Positions 1-11,289 are shown, counted from the stretch's first letter. The stretch is DNA of 64,000 nt from Vitellaria paradoxa (GCA_019916065.1 CM034239.1:43602663-43666662), one strand, 5' to 3'. Numbers and translations are program-made. Notes: a model not told the origin generated them from the letters alone.

Positions 1-308
1 GATGTCTAGAATGATGACCAGGAATGAAGACTGCTGTTTAAGTTTTGTCAATATAGAATTTTTCGAAGGCGTTTTAGTTGTGGTTCATAGTGTTTTCTGT
101 CATGCCTTCTGCACCAAAGAATTTCACTAGAGGCAAGTCATTTGTGCATATGTGGCCCAGCTGCTGTTTGTTCTGTTCCGTTCCGTTCACGTCTTTTTCT
201 TCAGCGATTAGTGCTGGTGTTAATGCTAGAACTGCTGAAGTCAAGCCAATTTTTGAGACAGTAGTTGCTACCGGTATGTTGTCTAGGTGATTTGGCATGA
301 CTTCGAAT
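1..308. other. left-edge sequence, no supported gene
   Basis: Both strands are open for about 70 codons between 74 and 298, but neither translation resembles a family I know and no start or splice context separates them. It could be the end of a gene lying to the left or plain intergenic DNA. I assign no gene. Confidence 0.3.
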
Positions 309-787
309 TAGGGGTGAGCATTAGTTCAATTTTCAGTTAATTCGGTTTTTGATTTATAAAATGTGAAGCCAAACTGACTGAGGTGTGTTTGATGCACTGA
401 CAAATGATGACAAATTCTGAAAATCTCTAAAAGTTATTCACTTTTTATTGTACTGCACGAATTACGAACTCACAAATTATGTCATTTTATTTTATTTTAT
501 TTTTTGTCACTTCAAACGCCTCTTGAATAAGGGTTAGCTAAATTTGATTCAGTTTATGAAAAAAAAAAAAATATTCGATTCTTAGTTTGGTTACTTCGGT
601 TTTAGTAGGTCTTAATAAGTTTATATAATACATTTCAGTTTTTAATTTTTTGATTTTTTTGAAATTGAATTAAAGGCCAAAATTTGACTAATCTCAAAGC
701 TAAATTAACTGATTGGATTGAACTGTTTTAACCAAAATTGAATATTCGATTCAAAATTCAATTAAAACTGAATTATGGCCACCCCTA
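309..787. mobile_element. hAT-like MITE with a nested MITE inside
   Basis: The ends are inverted: TAGGGGTGAGCAT at the left and the complement of TAGGGGTGGCCAT at the right. The flanking 8-mers cttcgaat and gtttgaat match at 6 of 8 positions, as expected for a decayed 8-bp hAT target duplication. Inside are repeated ttcggttt and aattgaa motifs typical of this plant MITE type. There is no coding capacity. A second small element (380-523) interrupts it. Confidence 0.6.
380..523 (-). mobile_element. small MITE, family A, nested
   Basis: The left end begins gaggtgtgtttgatgca and the right end, read in complement, gaggcgtttgaagtgac. The interior in complement (ttcgtaattcgtgcag, then a gtgaataacttttagag stretch) matches the copies at 843-985 and 59,862-59,998. 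It lies wholly inside the hAT-like element 309-787 and so inserted after it. Confidence 0.55.
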
Positions 788-842
788 GTTTGAATGGCTT
801 CATTTTTAGCTTAACAGGCTTGGTAACTTGAGGTTACTTTAA

Positions 843-985
843 AGGAGCGTTTGAAGTGATAAAAGTGATAAAATTTGATAAAAGTTATGGATTTGTAATT
901 TGTATAATGAGATAAAAAAATGAATAACTTTTAAAAAGTTTTAAGTGTTTTTCTAACGATTTTCAGAATTTCAAACGGAGGTTGG
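843..985 (+). mobile_element. small MITE, family A
   Basis: It starts ggagcgtttgaagtgat and ends ttcaaacggagg, an imperfect terminal inverted repeat around a non-coding, AT-rich middle that shares blocks with 380-523 (inverted) and 59,862-59,998. The target duplication is not clear. Confidence 0.5.
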
Positions 986-1693
986 GTAAAAAATTAGCTA
1001 CTTTATTTATGTTAGCAATTGTTCCAAAATTTCCAATTTACATGTATCGGTTATCACACAGGCAATTGTGCATGCAAAAGCTATGAACTCGGAGAGAAAA
1101 CTGCTTTGAACAAACCATGTGTTGGACAGTTGTTTCGAAACGTCTTAAACCATGGGCCCAGATATTAGACGACAAGAATTTCAGTCGAACTTCCGCGGGC
1201 GGATCCATTATTTTGAGAGAACAATATGCACGTTTTGAAAATTTCAAGGAGAGAGCTTCACCTTAATTGTTGATTTAAATGTTAAATGCATGCCATTGAA
1301 ATAACAGAAAAGTTATATCTATTTCACAATATGATAACTTGACATTTATAATTACAAGTGATTAAAATATATTCTATATATTTTTCACAAAAATTTATAT
1401 TAGGTATAAAAAAATTACCCACCTTTATTACATTATTTATTTAAAAAAAATTTTGACATTTTAGGTTGTGTTTCTCGTTCTTTCATTGCATAGAAATCAT
1501 ATATAGGGTAAGTTTGGAGTAAAATAAATTGAGATAAATTGAGAGTTCGTAATGCGTGCAGTGAGAGAAAAAAATTGATATGATATAAAGTTATCAGAAA
1601 TTTATAGAATTTTTTTAGAATTTGTTTGTAAATCAAACAGGCCATAATGGTATTAATGTTAAATTCTTGTACAGGGTCTTTTTCAATGTATGT

Positions 1694-2061
1694 AATCATT
1701 CGCCCACTTCTTATTTTGCTTCCGTTCCTGACTACTTGTGAAGTAAAATCACGCTCTCACAGCCATTTACATTATTAAAAGTATAAAATATAAACATTCC
1801 TAACATGAGTGATCAATATAACACAGAAGGTGATCAATCTCATCTCCAAACAAAAAAGGAATTGTGCATTTTCGGATTTAAATGTAAGCAATGGATTGGG
1901 AAATTAAATATCATCGATAAATTGCGAAACCGAATGAATGATAAATTCCTCACAAATTGGTTGATTACATACCATTGCTTATTACAAATCTTCAATATAA
2001 TGGTATACTATCCTATTTGTAGCCCATATGCAAAATAAGAATAAGAAGTGGGCGAATGATT
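1694..2061. mobile_element. MITE-like element with perfect ~21-bp terminal inverted repeats
   Basis: The left end at 1694 contains attcgcccacttcttatt and the right end near 2061 its exact complement, giving about 21-22 matching bases per end. Inside the right half, 1984-2032 is an inverted copy of sequence that recurs just outside the element at 2109-2157 and 2271-2320. There is no transposase ORF, and no clear target duplication was found. Confidence 0.5.
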
Positions 2062-2063
2062 TC

Positions 2064-2338
2064 TAAGATATAGCGATATTTCCGTTTAACACGTCCATTT
2101 TGCTAGGATGCATATGGACTACAAATAGGATAGTGTACCATTATGTTGAAGATTTGTAATAAAGTGAGAAACTAAATTGAATGATTTCAATTTGAAAGAT
2201 AGTGTACCAATATGTTGAATGTTTATAAGATATAGCGATATTTCCGTTTAACACGTCCATTTTGCTATGATGCATATGGACTACAAATAGGATAGTGTAC
2301 CATTATGTTGAAGATTTGTAATAAAGTGAGAAACTAAA
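2064..2338 (+). repeat. two direct copies of a 113-bp unit, 162 bp apart
   Basis: 2064-2176 and 2226-2338 are nearly identical, with one difference seen (ctaggatgc against ctatgatgc). Each copy contains a segment inverted relative to 1984-2032 in the adjacent element, so the cluster combines direct and inverted copies and could fold into long hairpins. Confidence 0.75.
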
Positions 2339-2339
2339 G

Positions 2340-4800
2340 TGACACTGAAAAATAAATTGTACAGTGATTTTTGTATTTTACCCTGTGAAATTACTTTTTT
2401 ACCTTCAATTTAATGGTTATATGTAACAAGTAGTTGATAAAAGGATTAAATTAATACTTAACCAAAAGTGTAGAGTGTGGGGATTTGACTGTCACAATTC
2501 AAACATGATGAACTAAAGTGATATCGAGGGTAAAATATTGGGGTGATTTTTAGTACTTTATCTTTTTTTCCTTTTAATTTGATATATATATACATATTCT
2601 CCGATCATATAAAATATGTACGACCCTTCTCTATTTTAGCCACCTTCTTCAAATCTTATGAATAATTTCTTCTATTACTTTTGCATGATTAATTGATCTA
2701 AAGATACAATAAAAGATCACTTTTAAACTTTATTGATTCTAATTTTACTATACTTTCTTTTTACTATACTTTCATTTGTAATTCTAATTTTACTTAAATT
2801 ACAATGTATATATTTTGTTTTAGTTTTAGTTACTTAAAACTTATAGATACTAAAGTATCCCTCGAAAATTATGTTAATGATTAATTCCAAACTTAATTTT
2901 ATCTACAAATATAGTATATATTATTCACAAATAATATACACGAAATGATATCGTCTTCGATATATTTGGTAAGTTTATCCATAACAAAAAGTGAAAAGAT
3001 AATAGTTTAAAATTGTGTTCAATTTTGGAGGGAGAATATAAAAAAAAAACATAAACACACACAAACATTTTAAATTTTTTGCTAATAATTCATCATAACT
3101 CAACAAAAAAAAATGTGCATGGCTAACCTCTTTAATTTCAAAATTGTCAATTTACCCAAAAAAAAAAAAAAAAAAAAGCGACCTATAAGGATTCCAGCAA
3201 AGGTTCAAAAGAAGATTGATGCCGGAGGAACATGAGGGTCAATCATGGCGGCATTTAATTGCCGGATGTAACTGGATTTCTATATCAACTTTTATTTATT
3301 ACTTTAGGATTATGTTTGGATATCCTATTTGAGTGTGAAGGAAAAAATGAAAAAAAAAAAAAAAAGAATAGAAAAAGAAGAATATATAAAAAAAAAAATT
3401 AAACTTTTATTTTTGGACAGGCAAGTGAGAAAAAAAATAGAGTATTTTTTAAAAAAGAAATTTTCTTTATTTATTTATTTTTTGACAAATCCAACAAGCT
3501 AGCAATTTAATTAAGCATATAAAGGAAAAAGCTTTCACGGGCATCAATCTTAATTTCAAAGGCATTCATAAATGAATAAACAAACCTTAATTTCAAATTA
3601 CTGCTTCACAAATTAAAGCAAAAAAACCCGAAACAACAACTTTAGCCCATTGATTCGCGCGCGAAGAAGTTAAATAATTAGTTACAGCTTTGAAAGCATG
3701 GTGATAACTTCTTACAATTATTAATCCAAGGCACTTTAATTACTCATGGTTAAAACTTTCTCTTTCACGCGACAAAAAACTCAAAAAGAAAAAAAAAAAA
3801 AAAAAAGACATCCATGGTCATGCTTAATTTATCGATTCTTCCTGAGAAAGGGAAGTGGCGGCAAATATATTTAAAATAAAAAAAATAACTCACTGTCAAT
3901 CATGATTAGTGCTTTCTGATTAAACTCTTTAATATATTATTAAGAATTAATAAATGAGATGAATGGGAATATGGGGCGGCCTTGATTGAAAGTGACACAT
4001 GGCCTACATGTGGGTATGGTTTGGGGACAAAGTAAAGAGAGCTTAGAGCATGGAAACAATTCACGTGGCCTGACATTATCCCTTTCAAGTGCACCGCTTT
4101 CCCCCCACCTCATCCCTTATTCTATGTTTAGAGTAAAGATGAGGGGGAGAGAGAGAGAGAGAGAAGTGGAGGGAAGGAAATGTAAAATTTCAATACCATA
4201 TTCTCTATGCAAGACTTTCGGCAACTATTATTTTTTAAAATTGAGTTAAGTTTATGAGTTCCTCAATATAGTACTCAAATTGGGTCTCAACTGAATGAAT
4301 AGGTTGTGTATGTTGATCATCTTGCACGATTTTGTCTCACATCATTTAATTAGATTGCCATGCATCGCTTATCTCGCAAGTGCACCCTTATCTTACATTA
4401 CTTCGTACTCCAAGTGACCAGAGGGGCTATGAGTGACATCTCGCATTGCTAGGCTCCTTGGGCAATCCTCACCTTGCAACAAGCCATTTTTTAGTATCGA
4501 GTTAGACTCGTAAATTCTTCTTCAACAACAAAAATAGTTTAAATTGGATATTGGAGGGTTGAGTTGAGCTCAAAAATTCTTCAACAATAAGAATGTTATT
4601 TACTATATCATTCTAATTGTAATTTTTAGTAAACTTTTCTTGTAGATAAGCTGAAATGAGACCGATCGAGAGATGTTGAAGACCCATTTGTTTTTTTCTG
4701 TCGGTTGAGATGATTTGGCTCATCAGATGGTGATGAATATGTTCTGCAAAGTTTGTGTGCATTGGGGGAAGAGAGAAGGGGGCGGGAATGCTTTCCTGCA
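2340..4800. other. intergenic DNA, no gene seen
   Basis: This is AT-rich sequence with many homopolymer A and T runs (for example 3161-3177 and 3783-3805) and a GA microsatellite near 4148-4164. I see no reading frame with domain content and no RNA gene. Confidence 0.6.
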
Positions 4801-4813
4801 TGTAAATTATGAG

Positions 4814-4831
4814 ACTATATATATATTATAA
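4814..4831 (+). promoter_or_regulatory. possible TATA box of the bZIP gene
   Basis: An actatatatatattataa tract lies about 410 bases before the bZIP start codon, followed by GC-richer sequence and the CT/GA tract that probably falls in the 5' leader. This is only a positional guess, because TATA-like strings are common in this AT-rich DNA. Confidence 0.25.
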
Positions 4832-5022
4832 GGTTTCAGCTAAAGGGGAAGGGTCGCAACAGCACGTGGCCTCTGATGCCCTAGTTATTAAACTACTGTG
4901 ACTTCCCACTGGCACAGTTGAGACCCCAACCCCTCCTCTACCAGCTGTAGATAGCTGTCCTCAATCTCCCCCCCCCCCATGTGACCCTACCATCATGCAG
5001 AATTAAGATTTCTAATAGATTC

Positions 5023-5050
5023 CTCTCTCTCTCTCTAGAGAGAGAGAGAG
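5023..5050. repeat. perfect 28-bp CT/AG palindrome
   Basis: A (CT)7 run is followed directly by (AG)7 with CTAG at the centre, so each 14-base arm is the exact complement of the other. It lies about 190 bases before the bZIP start codon, probably in the transcribed leader, and could form a hairpin in RNA. GA/CT tracts of this kind are also binding sites for plant BBR/BPC GAGA-type proteins. Confidence 0.7.
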
Positions 5051-5055
5051 AGTCG

Positions 5056-5210
5056 ATGATAATGCCAGTGGATATCTTGCCTTCTAACATTGCATGTCAT
5101 TCGGAGTATATATGGGAAAGAACATTTGCTTTGTAGAATGTAGTTTGCTTTTGTATTGGTTTGTTCATTTGGTCCTTTTCTTTTTCTCCCTTGTGCTACA
5201 TTTGTGTTAG
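5056..5210 (+). promoter_or_regulatory. cluster of upstream ORFs before the bZIP start
   Basis: The presumed leader holds several upstream ATGs: a 26-codon uORF at 5056-5136, a 38-codon uORF from 5094 to 5210 with a second in-frame ATG at 5112, and a minimal ATG-TAG at 5138-5143. All end before the main ATG at 5243. If transcription starts upstream of 5056, they should reduce translation of the bZIP. Whether an intron removes them cannot be seen here. Confidence 0.45.
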
Positions 5211-5242
5211 TTTTGATTATTGCTAAGCCCAAAGGAAAGAGA

Positions 5243-6903
5243 ATGGCACAACTACCTCCAAAGGTGCCTACCATGACGCCCCCTTGGTCCGACTTTCCTC
5301 ACCAAAGAAGGGCCTCACCGGAGAATTTGCCATCAAACACCACCGTCCACCACCACCACCAGCAGAACCCTTCGTGGATGGACGAATTCCTCGACTTCTC
5401 GACGGCGAAGCGTGGGTCCCACCGGCGGTCAATCAGCGACTCAATTGCCTTTGTTGAGCACCCAATAATGGTGGAAGAATGCAGAAGAAGATCATCAGTG
5501 CCGGGGTCCAGGGCTAACAACGAATTTGACCGGTTCGATGATGAGCAGCTCATGTCAATGTTTGCGGACGAAATTGCGCTGGCTCCCACCATCTCATCGT
5601 CAAACACTTCGTCACCGTCTGATCATAATAGTATTAATGACGAAAAGTCAGCACCACTTCATCATCACCATCATCATCATCAGCAGCAGCAGCAGCAGCA
5701 AAAGAAGATGAGGAATGAGTCTGAGGAGGTGCAAAGTTCATGCGAATCAGAAGCACAAGTCACCACCACCAACGGAATAACAGAGATTTCAACTGATAAG
5801 ATCATTGATCCTAAAAGGGTCAGGAGGTAACCATGCAATTACATTATACAACTAGTTTCTAACTAGGTGTGGTTGATTGACAAAAAATTGGTTAAAAATT
5901 ACAATAAAAATTAAAAGATGTAACATAAAAGTAATACGTGGAGAAATTTAATTGAAAAAAATATGTGGAGAAATTAGTTAAAATTGATGAATTCTATTAA
6001 ATTTTGGTGCCCAAAAAGGAGCTATACGCGGGCGTAACAACATGAATTTGTTTGCATCAGAATCTTGGCAAATAGATTGTCGGCACAGAGGTCGAGAGTT
6101 AGGAAGTTGCAATACATATCGGAGCTTGAACGCAGTGTTAACTCACTCCAAGTACGTAATTGGCCTCCGAAGTACTATTTTATTTTATTTCTTATCTTAG
6201 AATTAATTTCCTTTAACTACGTATATATTGTTGTTCATATATATATATACTAGTCTAAAAGCAATTATATATATGTTTTTTGTCATTGTACGTTGAATAT
6301 GAAGGCTGAAGTATCAGTGTTGTCGCCGAGGGTTGCATTTTTGGACCACCAACGCCTAGCTCTGAACGTGGACAATAGCGCTCTCAAGCAAAGAATCGCT
6401 GCTCTTGCGCAGGATAAGATTTTCAAAGACGGTCAGTCAGTTAATTTTCCTACTGAAAATTGATTAATATATATATAAATATATAAATATATACAGAGAG
6501 AGAGAGAGAGAGAGAGAGGGAGGGAGGGAGGGAGACAACTGCTAAATTATGAGTTAATATATTATACAAATAATGCCATCTTGCAGCAAGTATTGTTCTC
6601 AAACTTGGTAAAAGCAGGTGCATTTAGAAGATATACCATGCTTTATTTGTTATGTAAAAAGAGCATATATATACATATACAAATGTGTATGTATGTATAG
6701 ATATATGTGTTTAGAAAAATAATGTTTTGTATCCAAATAATGCAGCTCATCAAGAAGCACTGACGAGGGAAATAGAGAGACTAAGAAAAGTTTATGAAGA
6801 ACAAAATCTCGAGAAGATGGAAAATGGTACAACAAATATTGGAGCTCCTCCACCATCCTCTGATGCCAATGGTTCTACGAAGGATGAAAAGCTTCTCAAC
6901 TGA
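5243..6903 (+). CDS. bZIP transcription factor, group E (bZIP34/61-like)
   Basis: This is a nuclear DNA-binding factor. Four exons with clean GT-AG junctions, 5243-5826, 6061-6151, 6305-6431 and 6746-6903, give 319 residues, within the usual range for this group. The N-terminal half is low in structure, with a MAQLPPKVPTM start, an SRRSISD-like Ser/Arg patch and a His8-Gln7 run near residues 142-156. Exon 2 encodes the basic region with the N-x7-R signature (NRLSAQRSR), followed by the zipper in exons 2-4. A proline sits inside the zipper (SVLSPRV), a hallmark of Arabidopsis bZIP34 and bZIP61, which are reported to homodimerise poorly and to pair with other bZIPs. Residue 2 after the invariant Asn is Leu where I recall Gln in relatives. 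No in-frame ATG lies upstream, so 5243 is the start. Intron 1 carries MITE-like DNA. The frame is fully intact. Confidence 0.92.
5866..6003 (+). mobile_element. MITE-like sequence in bZIP intron 1
   Basis: Most of the 234-base intron (aaaaaattggttaaaaatta through to tctattaaatttt) follows the same order of blocks as 42,357-42,508, including ataaaagtgat/ataaaagtaat and tttaattgaaaaaaa. It looks like an older copy of that family. The ends are too eroded to define. Confidence 0.4.
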
Positions 6904-8280
6904 AAGAGAAAGCAAGGGAATTTCTTTTCCATCTTTCTTGGTGAACTCTCCCCAGTAAATACTCAATATATATCCAGGCCACTTCTATTAAACATTGGCC
7001 AAAGTTTAGCTTATTTTAAACGGCTGAAGCATTCTTCATTTTGGGTTTAAATCTTTGAATTATTGATAATTTTCTTTTTAAAAAAATTGAAAAAAAAAGT
7101 AGTACCTTTGGACTGAATATTTAATTTTAATGGATTGAAAATTTTAAATTATAAATATATAAACTTTTATTGTACTCTAATTACATTTTATACAAAAACT
7201 AGTTGTATCGAAAATAAAAGTTTATATATTTGAAATTTTTGTTCATTAAAATAATTTTTTTAGTCTAAAAATTTATATATATATTTAAATTCCCCAAAGA
7301 ATTCAATGAGTTGGACCAGCCAAATGAAAACCATATATATATATATATACATAACTAGGTAAATCTTAGCCAGCTAGCATTATTAATTACATAAATGGGG
7401 AGAAGAAATTCACCGGAGGAGACAATGGGGAAGGTACCTAGTAAGTGATGGTGCCCTATGCTTCAATCCCAACCAGCTGTCCATTCACATGATGTGTTTC
7501 CCTGTTAACTGTAAGGTCCACAGAAGATCACATGGTGGGAGAGCCAGAGGAATTGAAGACAGTTGGCCCTATTCCAAGGGCCATAAGACAAATAAATAAA
7601 TTAGGGATTAACCGTAAAAAGGTTGTTCTTTTTTTTTTTTTTTTGCTATTTTTTTACTGACTAGGGCCATGTTACCGATTGGTCCTGTCCTATCGTATCC
7701 TCTCCGATCATCAATCTGTTTCTTTTTAATTTCATATTGTTGAAAAGCAGTGGATAGGTAGTGGATTTGTGTTGGGATGTATGAAAGAAGGGCTTGTCAG
7801 GTTATGCAAACTCTTTTTCAGTGTCTTTTATTTTATTTTATTTTATTTTATTTTGATTTTGGGTGTGATATTGTTAGTTTGATGTTCTTCCAGAAAGGAA
7901 TAAAAAAAAAAGTGTAATTATGGTTTTTTTTTTTTTTTTTCATTTTAATGTAACATTTGAGTTTATGTTGATGGGGTCCCCAACATTTTGAGTGTTTTGA
8001 AATGTTTGACAGCAATCCATCAGTACCCTATTCGGCCATGCTGACCTTAAAAAAGTCTGAAGGCAACTGCTCTTGGTTTGCCATTACTTTCCATAAAGAG
8101 ATCGAAGCAACCGTGCAAAATCAATCCTTCACATTGTGCAACTGTATGGCAAGAAGGTTTTCCTCCAATGGTAGGAAAAGCTTTTTACCAAATTGAGCTC
8201 ACATCATTTTCTTTTTCTTCTTTTGAAGACCATCATTTCTTCGATGGGTAGGGTAAATGAAATAGAGTGCGAGTTCGATA
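6904..8280. other. downstream of bZIP; 3' UTR then intergenic
   Basis: It holds T-rich and A-rich runs (for example 7628-7644 and 7925-7940), TA microsatellites (7335-7350) and no frame with recognisable content. The first few hundred bases should be the bZIP 3' UTR. A small ORF near 8002-8196 has no known domain and no start context. Confidence 0.5.
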
Positions 8281-8283
8281 AAT

Positions 8284-8460
8284 ATGAGATACCCAGAATT
8301 GACCTTAACTTTTAGATGGTTTAAAATCATTCAAAAAAATGAGATTTCCATATATAAGAGTACTCGATACTTGGAGGTCCCTTTTATAAGGAATTTTTTT
8401 AGTCGGCCTAAAGCTGCCACACCTTGGGCTTTAACCCAAGGCCGGCTCTGGACATACCTT
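8284..8460 (-). mobile_element. hAT-type terminal fragment
   Basis: Read in complement, 8450 begins cagagccggccttgggtt, then aagccc and gctttaggcc, and continues into an A/T-rich stretch. This resembles the GGCCGGC-type ends of plant non-autonomous hAT elements. No partner end was found, so it is probably a solitary fragment. Confidence 0.4.
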
Positions 8461-9429
8461 GGAGAAGGATTTGTTTGGGGGCAGGGAAAAGTCAATATTA
8501 AGGCAAGTCACGAATTAAGTCTTTTTTGTTTTATTTTATATTATCCATTTGAGCTTGAATTGTGGCATTAACGAACATAAATTGAGATCAATTCTGGTTC
8601 ATTTTCATTCAATTTGAGTTTAGAAGTACTCAGTTCGAAAATCTGTGAGTTGGTAAGATAAAATAATATTTTTTGTAATATTGATTATTATATTTTAAAT
8701 TAAAACTATTTTATTTTAATTTGGTTGAGTTATTAGCGAGCTAATTTCAAATCTAAATTCTTCTTTCTTATTCTAACTTGAGTCTATACACAAAAAAAAA
8801 AAAAAAAAAAAAAAATTGAGCTTGAATAAGCCAAAATTTAACTAATTTACTCCCTACTCAATAGTTTGGTTTTTAGCCATTGGATTAGCGCAACGTGGAA
8901 AATTCAAGGGTTCCACGCGAGAAAATACATCCAAATGAATAATTTATATTTAGTAGGATAGAATAAGAGTTCGATGAATATGTGCATTTTTTAAGATTAA
9001 AATGAATATATGCACGTCATATTTATTTTATTTTTTATTTTCTCAATAGGATACATCATTCTCCTGTAAAACTATGAAAATGGGGAAAGAATGGGTTTCG
9101 GTTGTACTAGTTATGAAATTACTTTTATTTTTGTTACCAGCCAAATATTTAATTTTCTCTTAAGAGTAACAGAGATTCTTAATTAAACTTGGAAATTACT
9201 CAATCAATCTTAATTATCTAAAGAGTACAAGGCATTTGGTCCTAAAATAAATTTTTTTAAATAAAATAAAAATTACTTTTAATAAGATTAAATTGGTTAC
9301 AAATTTAAATTTTTAAAAAATAAATAAAATAAATCTTAAATAAACAAAAAAAATATGTTTCCATCTGTTTTCAAATTTTTGTTTTTAATTTTTGTCACTC
9401 ACTAATATAAAATCATTATCACTTCATAC

Positions 9430-10115
9430 TGTTATAAAATTACCGTTTTACCTTTAAATCTGTTTATTCCTAAATTTGCACTTTGGCTATCTAAAAGTTT
9501 AATAAAAGTTTTCAGACCATTTTTAATTCGTATAGCAACTTTTGATATGATCCACATTCGAACAGTAAAATGAGCAATTTACTCTTATATCTTATTTTCG
9601 ACTTAAATTCGAACTCTAAGCATTCCAGAAGAGTTAAAAAATTCCTCAGCAACCTTCATATCAGCTTAATAAATTTTAGACAAATCCAAACCTGAGCCAT
9701 AGCCACGAAATGACTATTTTATCTTTAGGTTTGTTTTCAGTACAAAATCGCATTTTAGACCAATTCAAACTTGGGCTAAAAATGATAATTTTAACTTAGC
9801 TATAATTTCAATCCATATTTGTATCGTGGTGGACTTCCTGAACGATTAAGAAATATTATTTGGCATGATTCTTATCAGTTTAAAAATTCATAAATGATTG
9901 ACTTTCAACCAAAAAATGATTGTTTTACTATGAGCAGTTTTCACCCATATTTGCATTCTAGACTTTCCCAAAATGGTAAAAATATTACTAGAAACGTTTG
10001 TTAGTTTTTTAAACAAATTTAAGCCCTATCTGAATCCGATTGAAAAATAACCATTTTACCCCTTCATCTCGTTTTCGGCCAATATTTACATTGAATTTCT
10101 CGAAAATATTTATCG
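9430..10115. repeat. degenerate ~135-bp tandem repeat array 1
   Basis: The motif aaatgacNattttaN recurs near 9567, 9707, 9913 and 10,046 (about 135-bp steps), each time followed by a ttcggttt/ttttcagta-like block and tttgca-ttctag. The same motif series appears at 27,770-28,335. Copies are strongly diverged and non-coding. Confidence 0.55.
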
Positions 10116-11150
10116 GACATATTTCTTTATTTTTTTTATTATTAATGGTGACGATAAATTCTTAAAAAATTGAAACTCTAGACAAAAAACATTAAAACAT
10201 TTCTGTTTTTCTTTTCCTATAAACTAAAAGCGTATCAACAACCTTACAAACTATTATTTATTATTTTAAACTGATTAACGCTTTCAAATAACTGGAGCAA
10301 TCTACTAACCCTAGTCAAAGTCATCGAAAATAGAATTTGATTTCTTTACATGAAAATGGAAAAAAGCTCCATGACTCGTGAAAATTCACGGGGTGAAATA
10401 AGAAAATCAATGGATTATTTATTATTACTTATTATTATTTTTATTTTAAAAAAGCATCAATTATATTACTTATTTAAAAAAATAAATAGGACTAGGCATC
10501 TACCTGAATTACGTCTTAAAAACGTTTCAAAAAACAAAAAAGAATTGAGTATTAAAAAAAGGGATGCAGAAACTCGCAAACGTTGACATTTCCCAAAGCA
10601 GGAGTGATGTACCACCGGAAGCAACCGAACTGTGTCAAACGTGCTTATCAAGATGTGAGAAGTAATTGATTGAAATTAGAGAAATCAATACAAATTAAAT
10701 GCTACCATCAATAAACAAACATCAACTTGCAATATTGCCTTATATCACCATGGTTGTGACATCCATTGGCTAAAATTGCAGTTGCTGATATCCAAAGCCT
10801 CTTAATGCTCACTCACAGTTACCAATTTTTATCTCTATTCCCCCCTTCAAAGAAACATTCTAGGTGGGTAAACAAACACCAGTCCAATTCAAGAGGGCCT
10901 AAAAATGGGTGCCGGCAAACTTTAACCAACAGATGGGAGGAAAGAAGACAGATTCTGCATTTAGTCGTCTTCTCCCTATACTTTCCCTGTACTAAAACTA
11001 GAGTGGTTCCTCAAAACCAACAACCATGCGCAGGCAAGCATTTTCCGACAACTTGAGCACGCACATTAGGTAATCTAAAAATGGCCTACTCAGGGAAAAA
11101 GGGGGAAAAAAAAAAGGACCGGAGGGGGAGCGGACCAAGTGCACAATGCT
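10116..11150. other. intergenic DNA, no gene seen
   Basis: It contains a poly-T/A low-complexity block (10,128-10,480) and an open frame at 10,766-11,056 that has no ATG in good context and no known domain. Nothing else is supported. Confidence 0.5.
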
Positions 11151-11157
11151 CCTGCAT

Positions 11158-11285
11158 TTTTTTTTGTTGGGGGGAGGGGGGTTTGAGGTGGGGCAGATGT
11201 AAGAAACCTTTCCTCTTACTAGGTTTCGAACTCATAATTCACAGATCCGAATGTAACCACCTTCCTGTTGGTCCAAAGAAAATTA
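11158..11285 (-). mobile_element. tRNA-derived SINE, decayed
   Basis: On the minus strand the sequence reads ggaaggtggttac (box A-like), then gagttcgaaacc (box B, 11,222-11,233), a pyrimidine-rich stretch ending ccccccaac, and an A-run tail (the T run at 11,158-11,169). This order is that of a plant Pol III SINE. Box A is weak and no target duplication was found. Confidence 0.5.
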
Positions 11286-11289
11286 GCCT

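Noticed and set aside
74..298. Overlapping open frames on both strands at the left edge
   Set aside because: No domain, no splice or start context, and equal openness on both strands suggests chance or an edge fragment I cannot assign.
5156..5242. N-terminal extension of the bZIP
   Set aside because: The frame is open but starts at TTG, not ATG. The first in-frame ATG is 5243, and the extension has the composition of leader DNA.
10766..11056. 96-residue plus-strand ORF
   Set aside because: It has a non-ATG start, no known domain, and lies in the 3' flank of a minus-strand gene.
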